Below, piece after piece: positions 43,376 through 52,337 of a DNA stretch of 64,000 nt. Under the pieces are notes generated by a model. The model saw only the letters and a program-made list of their open reading frames with translations. It searched no databases and was not told the origin of the DNA. The stretch spans positions 248,001 to 312,000 of the forward strand of contig CAVVYA010000020.1 of assembly GCA_963752345.1 (NCBI GenBank), given 5' to 3'. Made by a program: the position numbers and the translations under genes. The DNA comes from CAVVYA01 sp963752345. GTDB taxonomy: Bacteria > Pseudomonadota > Alphaproteobacteria > SMXQ01. The stretch's first letter is position 1, and each line of letters opens with the position of its first letter.

Positions 43376-44321
43376 TTATCCGGCCAGCGCCTTGGGCAGG
43401 CTGAAGACGACATCCTCGCGCACCGTGCCGACGTCCTCGACCGTCGCATCGAAGCGCGCCTGGATGGCAGAGATCACCTCGCGCACCAGCACGTCCGGGG
43501 CCGAGGCCCCGGCGGTGACGCCCACCGTGCGCGCGCTCTCGATCGTCGCCCAATCGATTTCGGCGGCCCGTTGCACCAGCATGGAGCGCGGGCAGCCGTT
43601 GAGCGCCGCGACCTCGACCAGGCGGAGCGAATTCGACGAGTTGGGCGCGCCGACCACGAGCAGCACGTCGCAGCGCGGCGCGATCGCCTTCACCGCGTGC
43701 TGGCGGTTGGTGGTGGCATAGCAGATGTCGCCCTTGTTGGGGCCGCGGATCGTGGGGAACCGGCGCTGCAGCACCGCGACGATCTCGGCCGTGTCGTCGA
43801 CCGACAGGGTGGTTTGGGTGGCGTAGGCGAGATTCAGCGCGTCGCGCACGGTCACGGTTTCGGCGTCGCTGGACGTTCTGGATGAGCGTGATGGCACCCG
43901 CCGGCGCCTGGCCCATGGTGCCCTCGACCTCGGGATGGCCGGCGTGGCCGATCAGCAGCACCTCCCGGCCCTGAGCATGGTGGCGCACCGTTTCGCTATG
44001 CACCTTGCTGACCAGCGGGCAGGTGGCGTCGAGCGCGGCCAGGCCGCGCCGGCCGGCTTCGCTCGTCACCGCCTTGGCGACGCCATGGGCCGAGAAGATG
44101 ACATGGGCGCCGTCCGGGACCTCGTCGAGTTCATCGACGAACACCGCGCCCTTGGCCGCCAACTCGTCCACCACATGCCGGTTATGGACAATCTCATGGC
44201 GCACATAGACCGGGGCGCCGAACCGCGCCAGGGCGGCCTCGACGATCTGGATGGCGCGGTCGACCCCGGCGCAGAAGCCGCGCGGGTTGGCCAGGAGGAT
44301 CGTAAGCGGCGCTTTGGTCAT
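43376..44321 (-). CDS. ispH: 4-hydroxy-3-methylbut-2-enyl diphosphate reductase, one frameshift
   Basis: IspH performs the last step of the MEP isoprenoid pathway with a 4Fe-4S cluster. The three cluster cysteines are present: ANPRGFCAGVDRAI, ALDATCPLVSKVH and NKGDICYATTNRQHAV. Other blocks are FSAHGVAKAV, LIGHAGHPEVEGTMGQAP and LVVGAPNSSNSLRLVEVA. One frame change near 43871-43874 (an extra base, in LIQNV-SDAETVTV) is needed. IspH is required for isoprenoid synthesis where the MEP pathway is the only route, so this looks like a sequence error. It leads an ispH-thrB unit and diverges from the CDGSH gene. Confidence 0.95.
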
Positions 44322-44505
44322 GCTTCCCGTGGTTCGATTGGGCATGCCCCATGGCCAAGCTCGGGTGGGCCATCGGACGGCAAATCCTACTGTATATATA
44401 GGCCGGTACGGGCAAGAGGCGTATTGCTTGTTCCCGACCGACAAGGTAGTAACCCAGCGGACGCCAACAAGCAATTCCAGCCACCGAACCGTCAAGAGAC
44501 CGCGT

Positions 44506-44745
44506 ATGGCCGAGCCGGCGATGCCCAAGCAGAATTACTATGCCGTCGATCTCGATGCGGGGACGGAATACTGGTGGTGTTCCTGCGGGCTCAGCAAGTC
44601 GCAGCCCTTCTGCGACGGCTCCCACAAGGGCTCCGAGTTCCGCCCGAAAAGGGTCAGCGTCGGCGAGGCCATGACCCTCTATCTGTGCGGCTGCAAGCGC
44701 ACCAAGGACGCGCCCTATTGTGACGGTACCCATGGCCTCATCTGA
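44506..44745 (+). CDS. Double CDGSH iron-sulfur domain protein
   Basis: This 79-residue protein has two complete CDGSH motifs: WCSCGLSKSQPFCDGSH (C-x-C-x8-C-x3-H form) and LCGCKRTKDAPYCDGTH. Each should bind one 2Fe-2S cluster, as in MiNT/mitoNEET-type proteins; function in bacteria is largely open. I use the ATG at 44506; a second ATG at 44521 is in frame. The end overlaps the start of the downstream lipoprotein gene by 14 bases. Confidence 0.92.
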   Translation: MAEPAMPKQNYYAVDLDAGTEYWWCSCGLSKSQPFCDGSHKGSEFRPKRVSVGEAMTLYLCGCKRTKDAPYCDGTHGLI

Positions 44746-45298
44746 GAACCCGATGGTGGGCCGCCGGAGGGCGCGGGCGCTGGCGCCTCTGGCCGCGGTT
44801 GCGGCTTTGGCCGGTCTCGCCGGCTGCGGCATGTTTGGTCCCAAGCCGCCGCAATACGACTGCCCTTCGACCGGCGCGGTCGGTGACGCCACCGTGCTCA
44901 GCAAATTCCGCGCGGGCCCCGGCCGCGACCTGACCGACGTGCAGTACCAGGTGCGTCTGGTCGACGTAAGCAGCCAGTGCCGCTACGACAGCAAAGGCGT
45001 CGACGTGCAGATGCGCGCCGGTTTCGCCCTCGAGCTCGGCCCCGCCAATCCGGACCGCAACGCGAGCTACGAATTCTTCGTGGCCATCACCGATCCCAAC
45101 AACGAAATCATCGCCAAGCGCAACTTCACCACGCCGCTCACCTTTCCGACCAATGTCGGATTCGTCGAGCATCTCGAAGAGCTGCAGCAGCGCATTCCGT
45201 TGCCCAAGGGCGGCTCGGCGGCGGACTACCGGGTCATCATCGGGCTGCAGCTCACGCCCGACGAACTCGAATTCAACCGCAAATACGAGCGGCGCTGA
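44732..45298 (+). CDS. Hypothetical lipoprotein overlapping the CDGSH gene
   Basis: This 188-residue protein has a lipoprotein signal: LAAVAALAGLAGC, lipobox LAGC with Cys at residue 32. The mature domain contains GDATVLSKFRAGPGRDLTDVQYQVRLVDVSSQCRYDSKGVDVQMRAGFALELGPANPDRNASYEFFVAI and ends with VIIGLQLTPDELEFNRKYERR. This looks like a conserved alphaproteobacterial lipoprotein of unknown role; I do not recognise a named family. Overlap with the CDGSH gene suggests one transcript. Confidence 0.78.
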   Translation: MASSENPMVGRRRARALAPLAAVAALAGLAGCGMFGPKPPQYDCPSTGAVGDATVLSKFRAGPGRDLTDVQYQVRLVDVSSQCRYDSKGVDVQMRAGFALELGPANPDRNASYEFFVAITDPNNEIIAKRNFTTPLTFPTNVGFVEHLEELQQRIPLPKGGSAADYRVIIGLQLTPDELEFNRKYERR

Positions 45299-45562
45299 GT
45301 TCACCCCGCTTCGCGAAGGCTGCGCCTCGAGTCACAGAACAAAGATAAGGATCGCCACCCGCGGGCTTGACACCGGGGCGCCACTGGCAACATCAGGCGG
45401 TGGTTTTCATCGCACGGATGCTTGAACAAGCCCGAGCATGACGGTTGATGAACGGTGACGTCCTGCCGTTTCCTCGGCCGAGAGGACGGAATTCCGTGGA
45501 TAAGGCCGATTCCGCCGACCGCCGCCATTGACCCGGCCGGGTGGCAGGGTAAGATGCTTCGG

Positions 45563-45585
45563 AAGGCCGGGGTTCCGGCCTTTTT
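45563..45585 (+). terminator. Rho-independent terminator upstream of the glycine riboswitch
   Basis: AAGGCCGG (45563-45570) pairs with CCGGCCTT (45575-45582) around GGTT, followed by a T run (45581-45585). It probably ends the CDGSH-lipoprotein transcript 265 bases after the lipoprotein stop and insulates the gcv operon. The 45299-45562 stretch before it shows no gene. Confidence 0.85.
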
Positions 45586-45599
45586 GTCAGCCGATCCCT

Positions 45600-45835
45600 G
45601 TGGGAGAGACCGCCGGCCAGCCTGAAAGGGCAGGTGCGGGCGGCGCCGAAGGAGCAACCGCCCCGGAAACTCTCAGGCCAATGGACCGCAGGGGGATGAC
45701 GCTCTGGAAAGCAGGCGCGGCCTGCCGTTCTTCGGAACGGACAGGCGGCGTCTCACCGACGAGGTAAATCCGCGCCGCGCGCCGTCATCAGGCGCCGCGA
45801 GCGGACCAATCTTTCAGGTCCGAGGACAGAGGGGG
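45600..45835 (+). promoter_or_regulatory. Tandem glycine riboswitch (gcvT leader)
   Basis: Two aptamers lie in series before gcvT. The first (about 45600-45696) has TGGGAGAGACC, GCCGAAGGAGCAA, GGAAACTCTCAGGC and ATGGACCGCAGGGGG. The second (about 45697-45835) has GCTCTGGAAAGC, CACCGACGAGGTAAAT, CTTTCAGGTCCGAGGACAGAGGGGG. These are the conserved glycine-aptamer landmarks. In known cases glycine binding switches on the glycine cleavage genes. The gcvT start lies 49 bases after the second aptamer with a GGAGGA site at 45873; I see no strong terminator in that gap, so control may be at translation initiation. Confidence 0.95.
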
Positions 45836-45884
45836 CTGCCGGTGCGAGTGCGCCGCGCGGCTCGACTCTGTTGGAGGAACCTGT

Positions 45885-47029
45885 TTGAACGCCTCGCCTG
45901 ACACCAGTGCTCTCCCGGATACATCCGCGCCGCTCCAGCGCACCGCCCTGCATGCGCTGCATCGCGCGCTCGGCGCCAAGATGGTGCCGTTCGCCGGCTA
46001 TGACATGCCGGTGCAGTATCCCGACGGCATCATCACCGAGCATCAGCACACCCGCTCGCAAGCCTCGCTGTTCGACGTCTCCCACATGGGCCAGGTGCGG
46101 CTCACCGGCGCCGATGCGGCGGGGGCGCTCGAGGCGCTGGTGCCGGGCGACCTGCGCGCGCTCAAACCCGGCGAGATGCGCTACACGCTGTTCACCAACG
46201 ACGTCGGCGGCATTCTCGACGATCTGATCGTCACCCACGCCGGCGATCATCTGTTCGTCGTGGTCAATGCCGCGTGCAAGGACGCCGATATCGCGCATCT
46301 GCGCGCGCACCTGCCGGCAAGCGTGACCATCGAGCCGCTTGACCGACCGCGCTTTGCTCGCCCTACAGGGACCGGCAGCCGCGAGCCGTGCTGGCGCGCC
46401 TGGCACCCGCGAGCGCCTCGCTCAGGTTCATGACCGCCGCGGCAATGGACGTGGCGGGCGTGCGCTGCTTCGTCACCCGCTCGGGCTATACCGGCGAGGA
46501 CGGGTTCGAGATCTCCGTGCCGAACGATCGCGCCGAGGAGATCGCCAAGCGCCTGCTCGACGAAGCCGAAGTCAGCCCCGCCGGTCTCGGCGCCCGCGAC
46601 ACCTTGCGGCTCGAAGCCGGGCTCTGTCTCTACGGCCACGACATCGACGGCACCACGACGCCGGTCGAGGCCGGTCTGGCCTGGACCATCGGCAAGCGCC
46701 GCCGCGCGGAAGGCGGCTTCCCCGGCGCCGAGATCATTCTCGCGCAATTGCGCGCCGGGCCCGCGCGCAAGCGCGTCGGGCTCAAGCCCGAAGGCCGCGC
46801 GCCGGCGCGCGAGCACACGGAAATCCAGGACGCGGGCGGCAACACGATCGGCGAGGTGACCTCGGGCGGCTTCGGGCCCACCGAGGGCGGGCCGATCGCC
46901 ATGGGCTATGTGACAGCGGCCTTCGCCGCGCCCGGCACGGCCGTCAACCTCATGGTGCGCGGCACCGCGCGACCGGCGCAGATCGTGCCGCTGCCCTTCC
47001 TGCCGTCCCGCTATTTCAAGCCGAACTGA
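45885..47029 (+). CDS. gcvT: Glycine cleavage system T protein, two frameshifts
   Basis: GcvT transfers the methylene group from aminomethyl-lipoyl-H protein to tetrahydrofolate. The TTG start (LNASPDTSALP) follows GGAGGA. Blocks are LHRALGAKMVPFAGYDMPVQYPDGIITEHQHTRSQASLFDVSHMGQV, YTLFTNDVGGILDDLIV, then CFVTRSGYTGEDGFEISVP, LGARDTLRLEAGLCLYGHDID and GPTEGGPIAMGYV. Two single-base insertions, near 46340 and 46385, break the frame between IEPL and TDRALLALQGPAAAS and again before VLARLAP. All functional regions are otherwise present. Confidence 0.95.
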
Positions 47030-47053
47030 ACCAACGCCCGAGCCAGGTGAGCA

Positions 47054-47431
47054 ATGAGCGAAACCAAATTTACCGAAGACCATGAATGGATCCGCATCGA
47101 CGGCGACGTCGGCACCATCGGCATCACCGACTACGCCCAGGGCCAGCTCGGCGACGTGGTCTATGTCGAGCTGCCGCCCAAGGGCAAGACGGTGAGCCAG
47201 GGCGGCGACATGGCGGTGGTCGAATCCGTCAAGGCGGCGAGCGAGGTCTACGCGCCGGTGTCAGGCGAGGTGGTCGAGGCCAACGACACGCTGTCCGACA
47301 AGCCGGAATGCATCAATGGCGATCCCATGGGCGCCGGCTGGTTCGTCAAGCTCCGGCTCAAGGACAAGGGCGAACTCGCCAAGCTGATGGACGAAGACCA
47401 GTACAAGACATTCCTCGCGGGTCTCGCCTGA
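47054..47431 (+). CDS. gcvH: Glycine cleavage system H protein
   Basis: GcvH carries the lipoyl arm that shuttles the aminomethyl group between P, T and L proteins. It has 125 residues, intact. The lipoylated lysine is in MAVVESVKAASEVYAPVSGEVVEAN (ESVKA), and the N-terminus KFTEDHEWIRIDGDVGTIGITDYAQGQLGDVVYVELP is typical. The stop overlaps the gcvPA start by one base (TGATG). Confidence 0.97.
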   Translation: MSETKFTEDHEWIRIDGDVGTIGITDYAQGQLGDVVYVELPPKGKTVSQGGDMAVVESVKAASEVYAPVSGEVVEANDTLSDKPECINGDPMGAGWFVKLRLKDKGELAKLMDEDQYKTFLAGLA

Positions 47432-48777
47432 TGCGCTACCTGCCGCTCACCGCCGACGACCGCCGCGACATGCTGCGCGCCATCGGCGCCGCGAATGTCG
47501 ACGAGTTGTTCCGCGACGTGCCGCAATCGGCGCGCCTGACCAAGCTGCTCGACCTGCCGCCGCACGCGGGCGAGCTCGAGGTCGAGCGCGAGCTGGCGGC
47601 ATTGGCGGCGAAGAACCTGCCGGCGGGCCAGGCCCAGGCGAGCTTCATCGGCGCCGGCGCCTATCGCCATCACGTGCCGGCCGCGGTCGATCATCTGATC
47701 CAGCGCGGCGAGTTCCTCACCGCCTACACGCCCTACCAGCCGGAAATCTCCCAGGGCACGCTGCAGTATCTGTTCGAATTCCAGACCCAGGTGGCGCTGA
47801 TCACCGGCATGGATGTGGCCAATGCCTCGATGTACGACGGCGCCACCGCGACCGCCGAAGCGGTGGCCATGGCGCGCCGCGTCACCAAGCGCGACAAGGT
47901 GGTGCTGTCGGGCTCGCTGCATCCGCATTACCGCGACACGGTGCGCACCTTCACGCGCTACACCGGCGCCGAGGTGGTGAGCAACAAGCCCGATCCGGAC
48001 AAGCAAGGCGATCTGGCATCCCTGGTCGATGAGAAGACCGCCTGCCTGGTGGTGCAGAACCCCGACGTGTTCGGTCGCTTGCGCGACCTGACGCCATTGG
48101 CGGCCGCGTGCCGCGCCAAGGGCGCGCTGCTGGTTGCCGTGGTGACCGAGACCGTGTCGCTCGGCGCGGTGACGCCGCCGGGCGAGATGGGCGCCGACAT
48201 CGTCGCCGCGGAAGGACAGTCGATCGGCAACGGGCTGAACTTCGGGGGGCCTTATGTCGGGCTGTTCGCCACCAGCGAGAAATACGTGCGTCAGATGCCG
48301 GGCCGGCTCGCCGGCCAGACGGTGGACGCGGACGGCAAGCGCGGCTTCGTGCTGACGCTGTCGACCCGCGAGCAGCATATCCGGCGTGAGAAGGCGACGA
48401 GCAACATCTGCACCAACTCCGGCCTGTGCGCGCTCGCCTTCACCATCCATATGGCGCTGCTCGGCTCGGACGGCTTCCGCAAGCTGGCGCGTCTCAACCA
48501 TGCGCACGCGGTGCAACTTGCCGACCGTTTGGCGGCGGTGAAGGGCGTGACGGTGCTCAACGACAGTTTCTTCAACGAATTCACCCTGCGCCTGCCGCGC
48601 CCGGCCGCCGAGGTGGTCGAGGCTCTGGCGGCGCAGCAGATACTCGCCGGCGTGCCGGCGTCTAGGCTCTATCCCGAGGACCCGGCCATGGCCAATCTGC
48701 TGCTGGTGGCGGCGACCGAAACCACCACCGAGGACCACATGGCCGCGCTCGTGGCGGGCTTGAAAGAGGTTTTGTGA
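47431..48777 (+). CDS. gcvPA: Glycine dehydrogenase (decarboxylating) subunit 1
   Basis: This is the N-terminal half of the P protein, which decarboxylates glycine with PLP. It has 448 residues, intact. Blocks are MRYLPLTADDRRDMLRAIGAANVDELFRDVP, FIGAGAYRHHVPAAVDHLIQRGEFLTAYTPYQPEISQGTLQYLFEFQTQV and the MDVANASMYDGATATAEAV stretch. This half lacks the PLP lysine, as expected, and pairs with gcvPB. The split form is one lineage marker of this window. Its stop overlaps the gcvPB start (GTGA). Confidence 0.96.
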   Translation: MRYLPLTADDRRDMLRAIGAANVDELFRDVPQSARLTKLLDLPPHAGELEVERELAALAAKNLPAGQAQASFIGAGAYRHHVPAAVDHLIQRGEFLTAYTPYQPEISQGTLQYLFEFQTQVALITGMDVANASMYDGATATAEAVAMARRVTKRDKVVLSGSLHPHYRDTVRTFTRYTGAEVVSNKPDPDKQGDLASLVDEKTACLVVQNPDVFGRLRDLTPLAAACRAKGALLVAVVTETVSLGAVTPPGEMGADIVAAEGQSIGNGLNFGGPYVGLFATSEKYVRQMPGRLAGQTVDADGKRGFVLTLSTREQHIRREKATSNICTNSGLCALAFTIHMALLGSDGFRKLARLNHAHAVQLADRLAAVKGVTVLNDSFFNEFTLRLPRPAAEVVEALAAQQILAGVPASRLYPEDPAMANLLLVAATETTTEDHMAALVAGLKEVL

Positions 48778-50337
48778 GCATGGACGCGCGCAACAGGCAT
48801 ATCGAGCCGCCGGCCGCCGCGTCGGCGCCGTCGGGCACCATCACCGGCAACCGCGCCCTCATGATCGAGGAGCCCCTGCTGTTCGAGCAGGGCGAGGCGT
48901 CGCGCTCGGGCGTCGATCTGCCCGACGTGCCGAAGACCGCCGACCGGCTCGGCGGGCTCGCGCGCACCAGCGACCTCGGCCTGCCCGGCCTGTCGGAGCC
49001 CCAGGTGATCCGCCACTTCACCCGCCTGTCGCAGAAGAATTATTCGATCGACACCGGCCTGTTCCCGCTCGGCTCCTGCACCATGAAGCACAATCCGCGG
49101 CTGAACGAAAAACTGGCGCGCCTGCCGGGCTTCGCCGACCTCCATCCGCTGCAGCCGGTCTCCACCGTGCAGGGCGCGCTCGAACTGATCGACAAGCTCG
49201 CCCACTGGCTCAAGACGCTGACCGGCATGCCGGCCGTGGCAATGACGCCGGCCGCCGGCGCGCACGGCGAATTCTGCGGGCTGCTCGCCATCCGCGCGGC
49301 GCAAGAGGCCAAGGGCGATGCGCGCAAGCGCGTGCTGGTGCCCGAATCGGCCCATGGCACCAATCCGGCGACCGCGGCGGCCTGCGGCTACGAGGTCGAG
49401 AGCATTCCAGGCGACGGCAACGGCCGGGTCAGCCTGCAGAAGCTCAAGGAAAAGCTCGGGCCCGACGTCGCCGCCATCATGGTGACCAATCCCAACACCT
49501 GCGGGCTGTTCGAGAACGAGGTCGTCGAGATCGCCAAGGCGGCGCACGAGGTCGGCGCCTATTTCTACTGCGACGGCGCCAACTTCAACGCCATCGTCGG
49601 CAAGGTGCGCCCGGCCGATCTCGGCATCGACGTGATGCATATCAACCTGCACAAGACCTTCTCGACGCCGCACGGCGGCGGCGGGCCGGGCGCCGGTCCC
49701 GGTGGTGATGACCGCCGAACTCGCGGCCTATGCGCCGCTGCCCTGGGTGGTGCATGGCGCCAACGGCTTCGCGCTGCAGGAAGCGGCGAGCGGCGCCGCC
49801 AAGGCGACGGTCGGGCGGCTCAAGGCCTTCCACGGCCAGATGGGCATGTTCGTGCGCGCCCTCGCCTATATGCGGAGCCACGGCGCCGACGGCTTGCGCC
49901 AGGTGGCGGAGGACGCGGTGCTCAACGCCAACTATCTTCTCGCCCGTCTCAAGGACGTGATGAGCGCGCCCTACGGCGACGGGCCCTGCATGCACGAGGC
50001 GCTGTTCGACGACCGCTTCCTCGAAGGCACCGGCGTCACCACGCTCGATTTCGCCAAGGCGATCATCGACGAGGGTTTCCACCCGACGACGATCTATTTC
50101 CCGCTGGTGATCCACGGCGCCATGCTGATGGAGCCGACCGAGACCGAGAGCAAGGACAGCCTCGATCAGTTCATCGTCGCCCTGCGCGGCCTGGCCGAAC
50201 GCGCCAAGGCGGGCGACGCCGCCTATTTCCAGGCAGCACCGCGCCACACGCCGCGCCGCCGCCTCGACGAAACCACGGCGGCGAGGAAGCCCGTGCTGCG
50301 CTGGCGCCCACCGGCCCCGGCGCAAGCGGCGGAATAG
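48774..50337 (+). CDS. gcvPB: Glycine dehydrogenase (decarboxylating) subunit 2, one frameshift
   Basis: This is the catalytic, PLP-binding half of the P protein. It starts at GTG overlapping gcvPA, or at the ATG two codons on. Blocks are SQKNYSIDTGLFPLGSCTMKHNPRLNEKLARLPGF, MTPAAGAHGEFCGLLAIRAA, ESAHGTNPATAAACGY and the PLP-lysine block MHINLHKTFSTPHGGGGPGAGP. Directly after that a single extra base near 49690 shifts the frame; VVMTAELAAYAPLPWVV continues in the next frame to the stop at 50337. It closes the glycine cleavage operon. Confidence 0.95.
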
Positions 50338-50658
50338 GCTAGGCCTATGGCGGACAGCCGTGCGCCGTAGGTCATCCATCTTTGGTCGGTCGTGGGCCGG
50401 TGACTGCCGTCCTACTGAAGGAACCGAAGGGCGGCTATTCCGTATCCAATCGTTAACCCCGAGCGGCGACCGGTTCCGCCAAGCCATTACGGTCATTGGG
50501 CGATCATCCAGCCGACGCTGGAGGACGTCGCCGCTGACAAAAAGCTGTGTCATGATTCGGCATGCGCCACGATTTCCGTAGCCCCGATTGACAGGGGACG
50601 TCAACAGGCCGACCATGCCCGAAATATAAAAATTGGCGGGGCGACAGTGGAGGCCACC
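50338..50658. other. Intergenic region before the methyltransferase pair
   Basis: 321 bases without a gene. A TTGACA hexamer occurs at 50588-50593 but no good -10 element lies 16-18 bases downstream (GACCAT only). An AT-rich patch precedes the ribosome-binding site of the methyltransferase. Nothing else is recognisable. Confidence 0.45.
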
Positions 50659-51294
50659 ATGACATACACATCCGAACAGACGGGATCGCAGCGGCGCGGC
50701 TCCCAAGGGCCGGGCAAGGACGACCACGACTGGCATTCCCAGGACTATGTCAGCTTCTGGATCACGAAGGATCGCGGCCGCGAGGAGAAGCGTCGGCCGC
50801 TGTTGCAGCGCATGGTCGCCGCGGCGCCGTTCGCCAAGGATGCAACGCTGCGCGTGCTCGACGTCGGCGGCGGTTATGGCGCGGTGAGCAATCACGTGCT
50901 CGCCACATTCCCACGCGCGGAAGTCACGGTTCAGGATTTTTCCCCGGTCATGCTCGAGGAAGCGCGCGAACATCTCGCGCCTCATGGCGATCGCGTTCGC
51001 TATGCCTTCGGCGATCTGCGCGACCGGCTGTGGACGCAAGCGTTCGACCAGCCGTTCGATCTGGCGGTCTCGGCGATCGCCATCCACAACCTGATGGACA
51101 TGCCGACGATTGCCGCCTGCTACGGCGAGATTCGCGAGATCCTCAAGCCGGGCGGCTATTTCCTCGATTGCGACCACTTCGACCATGTCGAGGACATCGA
51201 GGCCCATATCAAGGCATTCAAGAAGGCGGGCTACGCCCAGGTCGAATGTCTGTGGTACGAGTCGCCGACGGGAATCATCCGCGCGCGGGCTTAA
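50659..51294 (+). CDS. Class I SAM-dependent methyltransferase, paralog 1
   Basis: This cytoplasmic Rossmann-fold methyltransferase of 211 residues has SAM motif I LRVLDVGGGYGAVSNHVL, acidic residue motif VTVQDFSPVML, and the motif IV-like FDLAVSAIAIHNLMDM. ILKPGGYFLDCDHFDHVEDIEAHIKAFKKAGYAQVECLWYESPTGIIRA is the C-terminal part. A GGAGG site five bases upstream supports the ATG. It is a close relative of the next gene (51471-52106), and both share the entry DWHS near residue 25. The substrate is unknown. Confidence 0.9.
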   Translation: MTYTSEQTGSQRRGSQGPGKDDHDWHSQDYVSFWITKDRGREEKRRPLLQRMVAAAPFAKDATLRVLDVGGGYGAVSNHVLATFPRAEVTVQDFSPVMLEEAREHLAPHGDRVRYAFGDLRDRLWTQAFDQPFDLAVSAIAIHNLMDMPTIAACYGEIREILKPGGYFLDCDHFDHVEDIEAHIKAFKKAGYAQVECLWYESPTGIIRARA

Positions 51295-51365
51295 ACGGGC
51301 GCGCGCAACCGCTGGTGTCAGGCTAGCGGATCCGGATGGCTGCGTGCGTCAGCACAATTCTGAGT

Positions 51366-51455
51366 TCGTCTCCTCCCTTGATGGGGGATCGGGTGGGGTG
51401 CCCGCTTTTCCAACATGCCTCCACCAAACCTTCCCCACCGGGGAGGCAAAGGACC
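51366..51455. repeat. Palindromic intergenic repeat between the methyltransferase genes
   Basis: Nested inverted repeats: CCTCCC (51372-51377) with GGGAGG (51441-51446), and GGTGGGG (51392-51398) with CCCCACC (51433-51439). The flanks CCTTGATGGGGG and CCTTCCCCACCGGGGAGG resemble a family of REP-like elements common between genes in Rhizobiales. The folded RNA would end just before the ribosome-binding site of the downstream gene. Confidence 0.7.
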
Positions 51456-51470
51456 AGCGAAGGGGGGTCA

Positions 51471-52106
51471 ATGACGCCGATATCCGGTGCGCCCGACGCC
51501 GCAACCGCGCTGACAAAGCCGCGCTGCAAGCATGAAAATGACTGGCATTCAGCCGACTCCGTGCGCGAGTGGCGGGCGCGCGACGCCCGCCGGGCGGACG
51601 AGCGCGAGCGCTGGCTCGCCCGCCTGATCGCAGCGGTGCCCTTCGCGACTGACGATGTGCTGCGCGTGCTCGACGTGGGCGGCGGCTACGGCGCCGTGAG
51701 CGAGCGGGTGCTGGAGGCATTTCCGGGTTCGGAAGTCACGTTGCACGACTACTCGGACGTGATGTTCGGCCAGGCGCGCGAGACCTTGTCCGCCTTCGCA
51801 GGCCGCGTGCGCTATGCGCGCGCCGACTTGCGCGATGCGGCATGGATCGGGCAGGTGGGTGGCCGATTCGACCTCGTGGTCTCGGCGCTGTGCATCCACA
51901 ACACGTTGGACATGGCGGTCATAGCCCGCTGCTATCGCGACATCGCCACGCTGCTCAAGCCGGGCGGCTGCTTCCTCGACTACGATCATTTCGACCATAT
52001 CGGGACGATCGAGACTCATCGGGAGTTGTTCGCGCGCGGTGCCTACGCTCGGGTCGAGACTCTCTGCTACGAACCGCCGACCGCGATCATCCGCGCTTGG
52101 GCGTGA
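51471..52106 (+). CDS. Class I SAM-dependent methyltransferase, paralog 2
   Basis: This 211-residue protein is about half identical to its upstream neighbour by eye: NDWHSADSVREW matches HDWHSQDYVSFW, LRVLDVGGGYGAVSERVL matches motif I, FDLVVSALCIHNTLDMAVIARCYRDIATLLKPGGCFLDYDHFDHIGTIETH matches the C-terminal part, and both end with a TAIIRAWA/TGIIRARA tail. A tandem duplication is the simplest explanation. The ATG follows AAGGGGGG. A bidirectional terminator lies downstream at 52286-52315. Confidence 0.9.
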   Translation: MTPISGAPDAATALTKPRCKHENDWHSADSVREWRARDARRADERERWLARLIAAVPFATDDVLRVLDVGGGYGAVSERVLEAFPGSEVTLHDYSDVMFGQARETLSAFAGRVRYARADLRDAAWIGQVGGRFDLVVSALCIHNTLDMAVIARCYRDIATLLKPGGCFLDYDHFDHIGTIETHRELFARGAYARVETLCYEPPTAIIRAWA

Positions 52107-52285
52107 GCGGCAGGCATTGCGGCAGCGTTTCAAACCGTCATGGCCGCGCGTCGTGCCTTGCAGGTGTTGGCGACCTGCGGCCATCGCCACGTTCTTTCCC
52201 AGCGTTCAAACTCGCGGATGCCGACCCAGTCGGCCATGACGAAACAAAAAGATTTCAGTGCACGGCAGCCATCCGCCGGTTCAAT

Positions 52286-52315
52286 AAAAAACCCCGCCGG
52301 TTGGCGGGGTTTTTT
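52286..52315. terminator. Bidirectional terminator between methyltransferase 2 and atpF
   Basis: AAAAAACCCCGCC (52286-52298) pairs with GGCGGGGTTTTTT (52303-52315) around GGTT. With A-runs on one arm and T-runs on the other it can stop transcription from both convergent sides, ending the ATP synthase F0 operon on the minus strand as well. Confidence 0.93.
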
Positions 52316-52337
52316 CTGAGAGCTTGTCCGACTCGGC

